DNA of 64,000 bases from Bifidobacterium adolescentis ATCC 15703 (GTDB lineage Bacteria > Actinomycetota > Actinomycetes > Actinomycetales > Bifidobacteriaceae), in the NCBI RefSeq assembly GCF_000010425.1, contig NC_008618.1:489946-553945 (forward strand). Reading direction: 5' to 3'. The notes under the pieces are model-generated. The model saw only the letters and a program-made list of their open reading frames with translations, ran no database searches and was not told where the DNA came from. The position numbers were made by a program, and so were the translations under genes. This document shows, piece after piece, positions 46,149 through 55,850 of this stretch (position 1 is its first letter; each line of letters begins with the position of its first letter).

Positions 46149-47192
46149 ATGTCAAGTACAAGCAAAGACGCGGTGACGCTGCGCGCTAAGCGGTCCAAGA
46201 AACCGTCCGATGGCAAAATGCGTCGTAATGTTGAGATTTTCGTACTGTCCGCACCTGCGATTCTTCTGTTCGTCTGCTTTGTGATTCTGCCTATCGTCTT
46301 GGGTGCTTATTACGGCTTCTATCAGTGGAAGGGTTACGGACTTCCCTCCAAGACAGGTAAATTCGTTGGTCTCCAGAACTACATCACAGCGCTTAAGGAT
46401 CCCGCGTTCCAGGCGGCAATTCTGCATACCTTCGAGGTCGTGATCGGCTCGTTGGTCATCCAGGCTCCGCTCGCCATCCTGTTCGCATTGCTGCTGAACC
46501 AGAAGTTCAAGGGGCGTGGTCTCATCCGCACCCTCATCTTCGTGCCGTATGTCGTTTCCGAGGTCATCGTCGGCACAGGATGGAGCCTGTTGCTGCAGAA
46601 GAAGGGCGCCATCAATGAGATTCTGGCCAACTTCGGCATCAATGGTCCCGATTGGCTGGCCGACCCGAAGATCGCTATTTGGACGCTGCTGTTGCTGATC
46701 AGCTGGAAATACGTCGGTTTCGCCGTAATTCTGATGCTCGCCGGCATGCAATCCATTCCCGAGGAACTGTATGAAGCAGCCAAGGTGGATGGGGCGAGTT
46801 TCTGGCAGATGCAGAAAAGCATCACGTTGCCGTTGCTTGCTCCGACGTTGCGGATCTGGGTGTTCCTTTCCATGATTGGCTCTCTGCAGCTTTTCGATCT
46901 GGTCTATATCGTGTGGGGCAAGTATGTGTCGACCACCGCTGGTGTGTCCACCATGGCCACCTACATGGTGCGTGAAGGTCGTGGAGCCGGCAACTATGGC
47001 TATGGTTCCGCCGTTGCTCTGATCATCTTCGTGATCTCTTTGATCATCGCACTCGTCTATCAGAAGTTCGTGCTGAACCGTGACTTGGACGGTGCTGTTA
47101 CTGAACAGAAAGAAGCCGAGAAGCGTGCCAGGAAGCGCGCAAAAGAAGTGCAGCATCGTGAGGTTGCTGCCCTGGCAAGTGAGGTGAAGTGA
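46149..47192 (+). CDS. ABC sugar transporter permease 1
   Basis: 347 residues. Six membrane segments and the EAA loop EELYEAAKVDGASFWQMQKSITLPLLAPT that contacts the ATPase. The MalF/UgpA type. Charged C-terminal tail (TEQKEAEKRARKRAKEVQHRE). ATG 46149 has GGAGAAAACC upstream; the open frame reaches back to 46065 without support. No ATPase gene is found in the cluster, so a shared MsmK-type ATPase elsewhere is expected. Confidence 0.92.
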   Translation: MSSTSKDAVTLRAKRSKKPSDGKMRRNVEIFVLSAPAILLFVCFVILPIVLGAYYGFYQWKGYGLPSKTGKFVGLQNYITALKDPAFQAAILHTFEVVIGSLVIQAPLAILFALLLNQKFKGRGLIRTLIFVPYVVSEVIVGTGWSLLLQKKGAINEILANFGINGPDWLADPKIAIWTLLLLISWKYVGFAVILMLAGMQSIPEELYEAAKVDGASFWQMQKSITLPLLAPTLRIWVFLSMIGSLQLFDLVYIVWGKYVSTTAGVSTMATYMVREGRGAGNYGYGSAVALIIFVISLIIALVYQKFVLNRDLDGAVTEQKEAEKRARKRAKEVQHREVAALASEVK

Positions 47193-48085
47193 TGACTGCC
47201 GCAACAATCGCAGGACATTCCAACAAAAGCGAGTACAGCAAGAAGAATGGTTACCGTAAGTCATCCAAGACGCCATGGGGCAACCCAATCGTCTACTTCT
47301 TCTCCCTGGTGCTTGTGGCCATCTGCATCACTCCGGTGTTGTACATTATCTTCGGCGGTTTCCGTACCAATTCGCAGATCACCAACCATCCGTCCGGGAT
47401 GCCGAACCCATGGGTCCCCGACAACTACAAGACGGTCTTCGAAAGTGATATTTTCTGGACGGAACTGAAGAATTCTACCATCGTGGGTATCGCCACCATG
47501 GTAGGTGTCGTGGTGCTTAGCATCATGGTGAGCTTTGTCATCGCCCGATACAAATTCCGCTATGCGCCGCTTATGTACGCGTTGTTCTCTGCTGGTCTCA
47601 TGTTCCCGATGACCGTTGGCATTACACCTTTGTATCTGCTGATTCGCAATCTGGGTCTGGCCAACTCCCTGTGGGGTCTGATCCTTCCGCAAATTGCCTT
47701 CGGACTTCCTCAGACCATCATCATCTTGGTGCCGTTCCTACAGTCGATTCCTAATGAGCTTGAGGAGGCCTGTCTTCTCGATGGATGCTCCCGCCTTGGC
47801 TTCTTCTGGCGCATGGTCATTCCGCTGTCCATGCCTGGCGTGGCCACCACTGGAATCCTCACCTTCGTGGGAAGCTGGAATGCCTACATGCTGCCGCTGT
47901 TCGTGCTCAGTGATGCCAACAAGTACACATTGCCACTTGGCGTACAGATGTTCAGCTCCGAACACTCCGTTGACACCGCACAGGTGTTGGCCTTCACCTC
48001 TCTGGCTATGATTCCGGCCCTGATCTGTTTCACCATCTTCCAGAAGAAGATCGTCGGCGGCCTGACAGGTGCGGTCAAGGGCTGA
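47192..48085 (+). CDS. ABC sugar transporter permease 2
   Basis: 297 residues. MalG/UgpE type: six membrane segments and EAA loop NELEEACLLDGCSRLGFFWRMVIPLSMPG. The ATG overlaps the upstream stop by one base (TGATG), with AGGTGAAG before it. It forms a heterodimeric channel with permease 1. Confidence 0.92.
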   Translation: MTAATIAGHSNKSEYSKKNGYRKSSKTPWGNPIVYFFSLVLVAICITPVLYIIFGGFRTNSQITNHPSGMPNPWVPDNYKTVFESDIFWTELKNSTIVGIATMVGVVVLSIMVSFVIARYKFRYAPLMYALFSAGLMFPMTVGITPLYLLIRNLGLANSLWGLILPQIAFGLPQTIIILVPFLQSIPNELEEACLLDGCSRLGFFWRMVIPLSMPGVATTGILTFVGSWNAYMLPLFVLSDANKYTLPLGVQMFSSEHSVDTAQVLAFTSLAMIPALICFTIFQKKIVGGLTGAVKG

Positions 48086-48103
48086 CGAAATGTGACAATC
48101 CAC

Positions 48104-48145
48104 GCCCGGAAGATGTTCCTTTCCGTCTTCCGGGCTTCATCTCTT
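48104..48145 (+). terminator. Hairpin between transporter and second GH43 gene
   Basis: 10-bp stem GCCCGGAAGA (48104-48113) with TCTTCCGGGC (48126-48135), followed by TTCATCTCTT. It could terminate or attenuate before GH43; no new promoter is evident between. Confidence 0.6.
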
Positions 48146-48161
48146 ATGCAAGAGGTACATT

Positions 48162-49793
48162 ATGAAGATTTCCAACCCGGTGCTCACCGGTTTTCATGCC
48201 GATCCTTCAATGATTCGCGTCGGTGACACTTATTACATTGCCAATTCCACTTTCGAATGGTTCCCAGGCGTTCGCCTGCATGAGTCCAAGGACCTGGTGC
48301 ATTGGAACATTCTTCCAAGCCCGTTGAGCCGGTCCAGCCAGCTTGATATGAGAGGAAACCCCTCTTCGGGAGGCATCTGGGCTCCTGACCTAAGCTATGC
48401 GGATAACAAATTCTGGTTGATCTACACTGATGTCAAGGTGGTCAATGGTGCATTCAAGGATTGCACTAATTATTTGGTCACCGCCGAGGACATCCACGGG
48501 CCATGGAGCGAGCCGGTTCGCATCAACGGGGTCGGTTTTGACGCCAGCCTGTTCCATGACGACGACGGCCGCAAATACTTGGTGCAGCAGACATGGGATT
48601 TCCGTGAATACCACCACCAGTTCGACGGCATCACGTTGACGGAATTCGACGTCGACACCATGAAGCTCAAGCCAGAAACGGCCCGCACCATCTGGGATGG
48701 CACTTCGGTGAAGATCACCGAAGGTCCCCACCTATACAAGAAGGATGGTTGGTACTACCTGTTTGCCGCAGAAGGCGGCACGGTGTATGAACATCAGGAA
48801 TCTGTGGCGCGTTCCCGTACCCTTGACGAATACTCCTTCGAAGTTATGCCGAATGGCCCGTTCATCGGTAACTTCGACACTCCTGACACCTATTTGCAGA
48901 AGCAGGGCCATGGAGCGTTGGTGGACACCCCGTCCGGCGAGTGGTATTACGCCTCCCTATGCGGTCGTCCGTGGCGTCATGATACCGAACCGGCCCATGG
49001 CACCCGCGGATGGTGCACACTCGGACGCGAGACCTCCATCCAGAAAGTCGAATGGGATGAGGACGGTTGGCCGCGCGTGGTCGGAGGTCACGGCGGACAG
49101 CGTTACGTTGATGCTCCGAAAGATGCCATCGAGACTTTGGCCCCAACAACGCGTGACGAACATGATGAGTTCGATTCCGGCGAGCTCGGTCCGAATTGGA
49201 ACACTCTACGCGTCCCGTTCACCGACGCCATGGGCACGGTGGGCGGTGGCAAACTGGCATTGCGTGGTCAGGGCTCGCTGTGCAACCTGTTTGACTTGTC
49301 TCTTGTGGCTCGTCGCTGGCAGGCATTTGATTTCGACGCCGAAACCAAGGTGCGTTTCGATCCGAAGAATTACATGCAGATGGCAGGCCTGACCAACTAT
49401 TACGATGACCTGTGCTGGTCATGGGCGTTTGTCACTTGGGATGAGAAACGACATGCAAGGGTCATCGAAGTGGCTCAGAACGATTTCAACCAATATACGT
49501 CGTTCCTCAAGGATGACGCCATCGTAGTGCCCGAAGACGCCGAAGCGGTATGGCTGCGCACCAAGGTCCGCACGGAATACTATTCCTACGAATATTCCTT
49601 CGACGGAGAACATTTCACCGAGATTCCGGTCAAGCTCGATGCGAAGATCCTGTCCGACGATTACGTGAACCAACGTTACGGCGGCTTCTTCACAGGCGCG
49701 TTCGTGGGACTTGCCTGCGTCGATCTGTCCGGCTACGGCGCGCAGGCCGAATTCGACTACTTCGACTATCGGGAGCTTTCCGATAACCAGTAG
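48162..49793 (+). CDS. GH43 beta-xylosidase (XynB type)
   Basis: 543 residues, cytoplasmic. D14 in HADPS (base), FDASLFHDDDG (Asp) and ITEGPHLY (acid Glu) form the GH43 triad. The C-terminal ~200 residues (from EFDSGELGPNWNTLRVP) are the beta-sandwich domain common in GH43 subfamily 11 xylosidases. Downstream of the transporter, it probably releases xylose from imported xylo-oligosaccharides for XylA. Confidence 0.92.
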   Translation: MKISNPVLTGFHADPSMIRVGDTYYIANSTFEWFPGVRLHESKDLVHWNILPSPLSRSSQLDMRGNPSSGGIWAPDLSYADNKFWLIYTDVKVVNGAFKDCTNYLVTAEDIHGPWSEPVRINGVGFDASLFHDDDGRKYLVQQTWDFREYHHQFDGITLTEFDVDTMKLKPETARTIWDGTSVKITEGPHLYKKDGWYYLFAAEGGTVYEHQESVARSRTLDEYSFEVMPNGPFIGNFDTPDTYLQKQGHGALVDTPSGEWYYASLCGRPWRHDTEPAHGTRGWCTLGRETSIQKVEWDEDGWPRVVGGHGGQRYVDAPKDAIETLAPTTRDEHDEFDSGELGPNWNTLRVPFTDAMGTVGGGKLALRGQGSLCNLFDLSLVARRWQAFDFDAETKVRFDPKNYMQMAGLTNYYDDLCWSWAFVTWDEKRHARVIEVAQNDFNQYTSFLKDDAIVVPEDAEAVWLRTKVRTEYYSYEYSFDGEHFTEIPVKLDAKILSDDYVNQRYGGFFTGAFVGLACVDLSGYGAQAEFDYFDYRELSDNQ

Positions 49794-49879
49794 ACAGTGC
49801 CGGCTGGCGACAGAGCGTCCGTCGTCAGCCGGCATACTCGACGGCATTGAAATCTATGGGCAATGAGGAGCGGACGAGC

Positions 49880-51826
49880 ATGGTCTTGCGATTGCCGAAA
49901 CTGCTTGACGACGGTTGCGTGCTGCAGGCCGGTGCGACCATACATATCTGGGGCACCGGCGACCCTGGACGCGGCGTGCTGGTACGCCTCGATGGCAAGG
50001 ACCGGACTACACGGGTGGGGGACGACGGCTCATGGAGCGTGTCGTACGGTCCGATCACAGCAGGCGGACCGTACGATTTGACGGTGCGTTATGAGGACGG
50101 AACCGAATGCATCTCGCGCCAATGCTATGCGGGAGAAGTGTTCCTGTGTTCGGGACAGTCGAACATGGAACTGCCCATGGCTTGGGTGCGTGCGGACTAT
50201 CCGTTGGAGTGGGATCGTGAGCCTGACCCATTGCTGCGGCAATACAAAGCGATTCCCGATTGCGACTTCAACGGTCCCCGCAGCGATCATGACCATGCAT
50301 TCTGGCAGGGGTGCGATGCGGAAACCCTTGGGGATTTCTCCGCGCTCGCCTATTTCTTCGGACGCAGGATCCGTCGGTGGCTGAATGTGCCCGTCGGCCT
50401 GTTGAACGTTTCATTGGGCGGATCGCCGATTGAATCCTGGATGGATGCCGACGCATTGCGGGCGTTCCCCGAAGCGCTCGCTGACCTTGAGCCGTATCTT
50501 GGCGATGGCGTGGCGTCGAAGAAAAGCCGCGATTCCGTTGCCGAACGGGACCGGTGGTATCAGGCGCTTGGATACGAGGCTGTGGCCGATGCCCACCATG
50601 AATGGCTGCCATTGATCGCGTGGGACTGTCCGGAATCCAAGAACATCGAGCCGCGCGACGTGGCATGGCATGACATACGCCTGCCTGGATGGTACAAGGA
50701 TCGCGGACTTGCCGGTTTCCGCGGCGAGATTACCATGAGAAAAACCGTGTTCCTGCCTCCGTCGGATGCGGGGAAGCCCGCCCTACTGCGTCTGGGCACC
50801 ATGAATGATGCCGACCATACGTGGGTCAATGGTGTGTTGGTCGGTGGGCGAAGCAATGTGTATGAGCCGCGGGACTATCCGGTCGCAGCCGGCGTGTTGC
50901 GCGCCGGCGCGAACGAAATCCGCATGCGTCTGGTCGTTGAACGGCCCGGCGGCCGTGTGACGCCCGGCAAACGGATGACACTGACCATCGGAGACGATAT
51001 CTTCGACCTGTCCGGCATTTGGCAGTATGCCGTGACCGCCGAAGCTGACCGCGATTGCCCATTCGAGGATTTCGTCAGATGGAAGCCGACCGGCCTGTAC
51101 AACGCCATGCTCGCCCCGTGTTTTCCATATGCGGTGCGGGCCGTGCTGTGGTATCAGGGCGAATCGAATACCGGCGATCGCGCCATGCAATATGGTGACG
51201 AGCTGAAGGCCATGATTCAATTGTGGCGCGTCAAATGGCATCAGCCGGATATGCCGTTTCTGATCGTCCAGCTTCCAAAATTCGACATCGACGCCATCGA
51301 GGATGGTGGTTGGCCGCTTATTCGAGAACAGGAATGGAGAGTGGCGGACGAACTTGAACACGTGGCTGCGGTGGTGACGCTTGATGCCGGTGAAAGCAAT
51401 GATTTGCATCCTCATGATAAGAAAACCATCGCGGATCGTGCATTCAATGTCGCGATGGATTTTGTGTATGGCCAGCAGGCTCAGCCTCAGCCGGTTGTTG
51501 AAACCGCAGAGGCGGACGATGGATTGTTGAGGATGCACTGCGTGTGGCGGAATTCCATGGGCGAACAGATGCAATCGCAGAATCGCCATCTGATGACGTT
51601 GGATGGTGACGTTCCGCGAGAAATTGATTTCCTGTGGCACGACTGCGCCACTTCGGTGCGGGCTGAGGCATGGCTGGATGGTTGCGATATTGTGGCGCGC
51701 ATACCGTCGCGCATGCCGGACGAGGTGCGGTATGCGTGGAGCAACAGCCCGGAATCCGGTCTCATCTGCGACGGGGACGGTGTTCTGCTTCCGCCGTTTC
51801 ATCTGCCGTTGCCCATGGTTGATTAG
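49880..51826 (+). CDS. SGNH-fold carbohydrate esterase (sialate O-acetylesterase family)
   Basis: 648 residues with this start. The catalytic Ser94 is in FLCSGQSNMELPM and the Asp-His pair in ESNDLHPHDKK. A galactose-binding-like jelly-roll insertion (~285-380: GFRGEITMRKTVFLP, MNDADHTWVNGVLVG) lies inside the domain, as usual in this family. In a xylan cluster it probably removes acetyl groups from xylo-oligosaccharides. ATG 49880 follows GAGGAG; ATG 49856 and TTG 49847 are in frame but less likely. No signal peptide is seen. Confidence 0.85.
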   Translation: MVLRLPKLLDDGCVLQAGATIHIWGTGDPGRGVLVRLDGKDRTTRVGDDGSWSVSYGPITAGGPYDLTVRYEDGTECISRQCYAGEVFLCSGQSNMELPMAWVRADYPLEWDREPDPLLRQYKAIPDCDFNGPRSDHDHAFWQGCDAETLGDFSALAYFFGRRIRRWLNVPVGLLNVSLGGSPIESWMDADALRAFPEALADLEPYLGDGVASKKSRDSVAERDRWYQALGYEAVADAHHEWLPLIAWDCPESKNIEPRDVAWHDIRLPGWYKDRGLAGFRGEITMRKTVFLPPSDAGKPALLRLGTMNDADHTWVNGVLVGGRSNVYEPRDYPVAAGVLRAGANEIRMRLVVERPGGRVTPGKRMTLTIGDDIFDLSGIWQYAVTAEADRDCPFEDFVRWKPTGLYNAMLAPCFPYAVRAVLWYQGESNTGDRAMQYGDELKAMIQLWRVKWHQPDMPFLIVQLPKFDIDAIEDGGWPLIREQEWRVADELEHVAAVVTLDAGESNDLHPHDKKTIADRAFNVAMDFVYGQQAQPQPVVETAEADDGLLRMHCVWRNSMGEQMQSQNRHLMTLDGDVPREIDFLWHDCATSVRAEAWLDGCDIVARIPSRMPDEVRYAWSNSPESGLICDGDGVLLPPFHLPLPMVD

Positions 51827-51865
51827 GAGCAGTCATGCGCAGACAAGTCATGATTCGTCAAGGAT

Positions 51866-53266
51866 GTGTCCGGATTCTCCGACGCGGATCCTGTGATCAC
51901 CGTGTTTCGGGGCATTCCATATGCCAAGCCGCCTGTTGATGAGTTACGCTGGCGTGAGCCACAACCTGCTGAAGCGTGGGATGGCGTGCTCGAAGCCGGT
52001 GATTTCGCGCCGATGCCGATGCAGCCGCTGCCCGGCTCGGATGAGTTCTACGGCAGGGAATGGCAGATTGACGCTGACACTCCGATGGCTGAGGATTGTC
52101 TGTATCTGAATATCTGGACGCCGGCCTTGCGTGGATGCGGCAGTGGTTCCGAGATTCGTACGGATTCCCGTTGCGATGGTCATGGGCTGCCTGTGATGGT
52201 ATGGCTTTACGGTGGAGCGTTTCAGACTGGATCTACCTGTGAGAAGGAGTTCAATGGAGAGCAGCTGGCCCGTCAGGGCGTGGTGGTGGTCTCCATTGCT
52301 TATCGGTTGAATGTGTTTGGTTTTTTCGCGCATGCCATGTTGGAAAAGGAAGCGGTTGATGGACGGCCTTGTGCGAATTTCGGATTTCTTGACCAGCGGA
52401 TGGGCATTCAGTGGGTAAAGGACAATATTGCCTTGTTTGGTGGTGATCCTGCGAACATTACCGTGTTCGGCCAGTCCGCAGGGGCCGCAAGCGCGTTGGC
52501 GCAAAGTGTCTCGCCGATGAACGATGGTCTGTTCCAACGCGTCATCATGCAGTCTGGAGGTGGAACTGGTCTGTTCAATCGCCATCTGTGGTCTCTTGAG
52601 GATGCGCAGCGAAATGGAGCGCGTTTTTTGAAGTATCTGGAAGTTGAATCGATTGCCGAGGCGCGTTCTGTTCCTGCGACTGATCTGCTGGAGGCGGCGG
52701 TGACTTTTCCTGCTTGCGATTGGTCTGGGCAGGGTGATGATGTCGTATGGGCTCCGATGACTAATTGGATTCCCTGCGTCGATGGGACATTCCTTGTCGA
52801 GCAATACCGTGATGCGCTTATTGCGGGACATCGCGTTCCGTGTGATTTGTTGGTGGGGAACACGACCGGCGAGTTCATGGTTCCGGGCCCTGATGGCACT
52901 CCGTATCCGGAGGGTGAGTGCGGCAATCTGGATATGATCGATGCATGGGTGTCAGGCGGCGGCTCGGAACCATACAGGTATCGATTCGATGTGGATATGC
53001 CGGGGGATGATGCCGGTGCGTTTCATTCGTCCGATTTATGGTTTTCGTTCGGAACGCTCCCTGCGAGCTGGCGGCCGTTTCGAGGCTGGCATTACGATTT
53101 GTCCCATGCGATGAATCGATATTGGGTGAATTTCGCGGCGACAGGTGATCCGAACGGTTCCGGATTGCCTGAGTGGACGGCATGCGGACCTGATGGTCAA
53201 CGATATATGCTGTTCGGTGGATGCCACGATACGCCGGGTAACGTTTCATGCGTCATGGTCAAGTAA
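51866..53266 (+). CDS. Type-B carboxylesterase with a frame break at its N-terminus
   Basis: 466 residues from GTG 51866. Alpha/beta-hydrolase of the esterase-lipase B family: FRGIPYAKPP, EDCLYLNIW, GQSAGAASA (nucleophile Ser) and FHSSDLWFSFG (His region). The natural start is probably ATG 51835, which follows GGAG and encodes MRRQVMIRQG, but one surplus base around 51865 shifts it out of frame; without it the protein would read on into VSGFSDADPVI. Either translation starts weakly at GTG 51866 or the gene is a recent pseudogene. A role in deacylating xylo-oligosaccharides is inferred from position. Confidence 0.75.
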   Translation: MSGFSDADPVITVFRGIPYAKPPVDELRWREPQPAEAWDGVLEAGDFAPMPMQPLPGSDEFYGREWQIDADTPMAEDCLYLNIWTPALRGCGSGSEIRTDSRCDGHGLPVMVWLYGGAFQTGSTCEKEFNGEQLARQGVVVVSIAYRLNVFGFFAHAMLEKEAVDGRPCANFGFLDQRMGIQWVKDNIALFGGDPANITVFGQSAGAASALAQSVSPMNDGLFQRVIMQSGGGTGLFNRHLWSLEDAQRNGARFLKYLEVESIAEARSVPATDLLEAAVTFPACDWSGQGDDVVWAPMTNWIPCVDGTFLVEQYRDALIAGHRVPCDLLVGNTTGEFMVPGPDGTPYPEGECGNLDMIDAWVSGGGSEPYRYRFDVDMPGDDAGAFHSSDLWFSFGTLPASWRPFRGWHYDLSHAMNRYWVNFAATGDPNGSGLPEWTACGPDGQRYMLFGGCHDTPGNVSCVMVK

Positions 53267-53291
53267 GTGAATATAGTATGGTGTGAGCGTT

Positions 53292-53301
53292 CACTATAGT
53301 G
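53292..53301. promoter_or_regulatory. Palindrome CACTATAGTG upstream of the acetyltransferase
   Basis: 10-base palindrome 28 bases before the start codon. Its core ACTATAGT recurs at 55752-55759 between xylB and the ROK regulator. Confidence 0.35.
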
Positions 53302-53328
53302 CGGTGGAATGTGATGAAGGAGACGGAT

Positions 53329-53958
53329 ATGACGCAGGAGACGGAAGCGCTGATCGCGTCCGACGAGGATCTGACCAAACTGTTCGCCGGCAAGCCGACG
53401 CAATATCGCAAATCGAAGTCGCTGCCGAAATTCACAGGCGAGGCCATGCGCGCCTGCGCGAAGATCAACCGCATCTTCTTCGATGATCCGGACGAGGCGT
53501 ACCGTTTGTTTCACGAGCTGGTCCCGGACGCGGGGGAGGGCGTGCAGTTCACGCCGCCGTTCAATGTCGATTATGGTATCGGATTGACCATTGGCCGCGG
53601 CACGTTCCTCAACAAGGATTTCATGGTGTGCGGCGGCGGATATGTGACGCTCGGTGAGGATTGTCTGATCGGTCCGCGCTGCACCATCGCCACACCCAAC
53701 CATGCCAAGGACGCTGCCACCCGCCTGGCGGGCTGGGAGCATGCCAGTGCCGTGACCATCGGTGATAACGTGTGGTTCGGCGCCAATGTGACGGTCACGC
53801 CGGGGGTGACCATCGGGTCGAATTCCATCATCGGCGCCGGGTCCGTGGTGACACGTGACATTCCGGAGAATGTCATAGCCGTGGGCAATCCAGCGCATGT
53901 GATTCGTGAGATTCCCGAACATGACCCTGCCTTCGCCGATGTGGAAGGTTTGCTGTAG
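53329..53958 (+). CDS. Sugar O-acetyltransferase (LacA/Maa type)
   Basis: 209 residues. Left-handed beta-helix of hexapeptide repeats (VTIGDNVWFGANVTVTPGVTIGS, IIGAGSVVTRDIP), with the N-terminal Mac domain and the catalytic His in TPNHAKD. The family moves acetyl from acetyl-CoA to maltose, galactosides or similar sugars, usually as detoxification of non-metabolised sugar. AAGGAGACGG precedes ATG 53329; the open frame extends to 53299. Confidence 0.9.
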   Translation: MTQETEALIASDEDLTKLFAGKPTQYRKSKSLPKFTGEAMRACAKINRIFFDDPDEAYRLFHELVPDAGEGVQFTPPFNVDYGIGLTIGRGTFLNKDFMVCGGGYVTLGEDCLIGPRCTIATPNHAKDAATRLAGWEHASAVTIGDNVWFGANVTVTPGVTIGSNSIIGAGSVVTRDIPENVIAVGNPAHVIREIPEHDPAFADVEGLL

Positions 53959-54091
53959 TTTTGCAAACGTTTCATAGGGGGTGTTGACGGCAAATCGATT
54001 TCTCCAGCCATGCGATGCAGGTGAGCGCGTAAAGCCTTATACGGAAGCTGTCGTTCATATTGTCGTTTCTATGAGTATGGTTCATGAATCA

Positions 54092-54139
54092 GCATAGGGC
54101 CGGGAAGCCCCATTGTTGGGAAGCTTCCCGGCCCTATGC
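54092..54139. terminator. Bidirectional terminator between acetyltransferase and xylB
   Basis: 17-bp perfect stem: left arm 54092-54108, right arm 54123-54139, core GGGCCGGGAAGC. Convergent genes on both sides. Confidence 0.85.
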
Positions 54140-54160
54140 CTGAATTCCTGCGGTGATGGA

Positions 54161-55681
54161 TCAGCCGCGGGCCTTGGCGTAGGCTTCGTATACGGCTTCG
54201 GTCGGTTCGCCGGTCTCCACGCCGTCGATGGTGAGTTGCCATGCCGGAGGCTCGGTTTCGCCGGACAGCACCCAGGCGGCCTGGCGGGCCGCGCCGATGG
54301 CCACGTATTCGTCGGTGGCGGGTCGGGTCACGTCCATGCCCAGAATGCTTGGTGCCAGCGTGCGGATAGCTTCGGACTTCGCGCCGCCGCCGATGAGCAG
54401 AATGCGCGTGATGCTTGCGCCCAGGGATCGGATGAGCTCCAGGCAGTCGCGCTGGGAGCACAGCAGTCCTTCGACGAAGGCGCGGGCCAGGTTCTCGCGT
54501 GTGGTGTTGGCCAGAGTCATGCCGGAGAAGGTGGCGGTGGCATTCGGGCGGTTCGGCGTGCGTTCGCCGTCGAAGTACGGCACCAGGGTGATGCCGTTGG
54601 CGCCGGGCTTGGAGGCGAAGGCCAGCTTGGCCAGTTCGTCGTAATCCACGCCGAGGGCGGCGCGGCCGGCGTCGAGGATGCGCGAACCGTTGATGGTGCA
54701 GGCCAGCGGCAGGTAGTGCCCGGTGCAGTCGGCGAAGCCGGATACGGCGCCGGTCAGGTCGTAGGTTGGGTTCTCGGAGATGGCTGCGGCCACGCCGGAG
54801 GTGCCCAGGGAAATGGACACGTCGCCGACGGCCATGCCCAGTCCCAGCGATGCCATGGCGTTGTCGCCGCCGCCGGGGGCGAGCAGGCAGCCGCCTTCGA
54901 CGTTCTTGCCGGCGATGGCCGGATCGGCCTTGACGGGGGCGGCGTCGCGCGGCCCCAGCACGGTGGGCAGCACGATGGCCTCGGCGTGCGATTGCGCGGC
55001 TTTGGCGCCTTCCGCGGCCTCGAGCACCATGGCGATCAGGTCGCGGCGGTATTCGTTCGACGCGGCATCGTAGTAGATGGTGCCGGAGGCGTCGGAGCGG
55101 TCGGTGAACAGGGCTTCAAGATGGGCGTCCTCGCCTTCGGCGACCGGGCCGTAACCGGCGATGCGCCAGCTCAGCCAGTCATGAGGTAGGCAGATGGCGG
55201 CGATTTTCTTGACGTTTTCGGGCTCGTTCTCGGCCACCCATGCCACCTTGGTCAGCGTGTAGGATGCGACGGGGGAGGAGCCTACGGCCTTGACCCAACG
55301 CTGCTTGCCTCGGGCGATTGGGTCTTCCGGCTCGCCGTCTTGTGCGGGCGCTGCGCCGAGCTTTTCGATCAGAGCCGCAGCCTGGGGCGCCGAACTGGTG
55401 TCGTTCCACAGCATCGCATCGCGGATCACATTGCCTTGGTTGTCGAGGATCACCATGCCGTGCTGCTGGCCGCCGACGGCCAGCGCGGATACGTCGTCCA
55501 GGCCGCCGGCCTGCTCGGCGGCCTCTTGGAATGCGCTCCACCAGTATGAGGGGTCGACGGATGTGCCGTTCGGGTGTTTGGCCTGCCCGAATCGTACAAG
55601 CTCGCCGGTTTCGGCGTCCGTCACGCGTACCTTGCAGGACTGCGTCGATGTGTCGACGCCTGCAACCAGAGTCCTTGCCAT
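54161..55681 (-). CDS. xylB: Xylulokinase
   Basis: 506 residues. FGGY kinase: VAGVDTSTQSCKV (phosphate loop), LAVGGQQHGMVILD, WNDTSSAPQA, DWLSWRIAG, APGGGDNAMASLG and the LLIGGGAKSEAIR ATP site. Phosphorylates D-xylulose from XylA to enter the bifid shunt. AAGGAGGCAAC precedes the ATG. Divergent from the ROK regulator. Confidence 0.97.
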   Translation of the reverse strand: MARTLVAGVDTSTQSCKVRVTDAETGELVRFGQAKHPNGTSVDPSYWWSAFQEAAEQAGGLDDVSALAVGGQQHGMVILDNQGNVIRDAMLWNDTSSAPQAAALIEKLGAAPAQDGEPEDPIARGKQRWVKAVGSSPVASYTLTKVAWVAENEPENVKKIAAICLPHDWLSWRIAGYGPVAEGEDAHLEALFTDRSDASGTIYYDAASNEYRRDLIAMVLEAAEGAKAAQSHAEAIVLPTVLGPRDAAPVKADPAIAGKNVEGGCLLAPGGGDNAMASLGLGMAVGDVSISLGTSGVAAAISENPTYDLTGAVSGFADCTGHYLPLACTINGSRILDAGRAALGVDYDELAKLAFASKPGANGITLVPYFDGERTPNRPNATATFSGMTLANTTRENLARAFVEGLLCSQRDCLELIRSLGASITRILLIGGGAKSEAIRTLAPSILGMDVTRPATDEYVAIGAARQAAWVLSGETEPPAWQLTIDGVETGEPTEAVYEAYAKARG

Positions 55682-55730
55682 AGTTTGTGTTGCCTCCTTG
55701 CATGTGCCGTTCGCCGGTGGCGCACGGTTA

Positions 55731-55759
55731 ATAGTTAGATGAATAAACTATACTATAGT
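55731..55759. promoter_or_regulatory. Operator-like repeats between xylB and ROK regulator
   Basis: ATAGTT (55731-55736) pairs with AACTAT (55746-55751), directly followed by the palindrome ACTATAGT (55752-55759). A likely place for ROK binding; not proven. Confidence 0.4.
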
Positions 55760-55850
55760 AGTGTAGCATCAGGAAAGGCTCCGGAACATCGGTTCGGGAA
55801 ATTCATGCTGATGCGGCAACACGGCAAACAGGGCAGGGACGGGAACGGCT

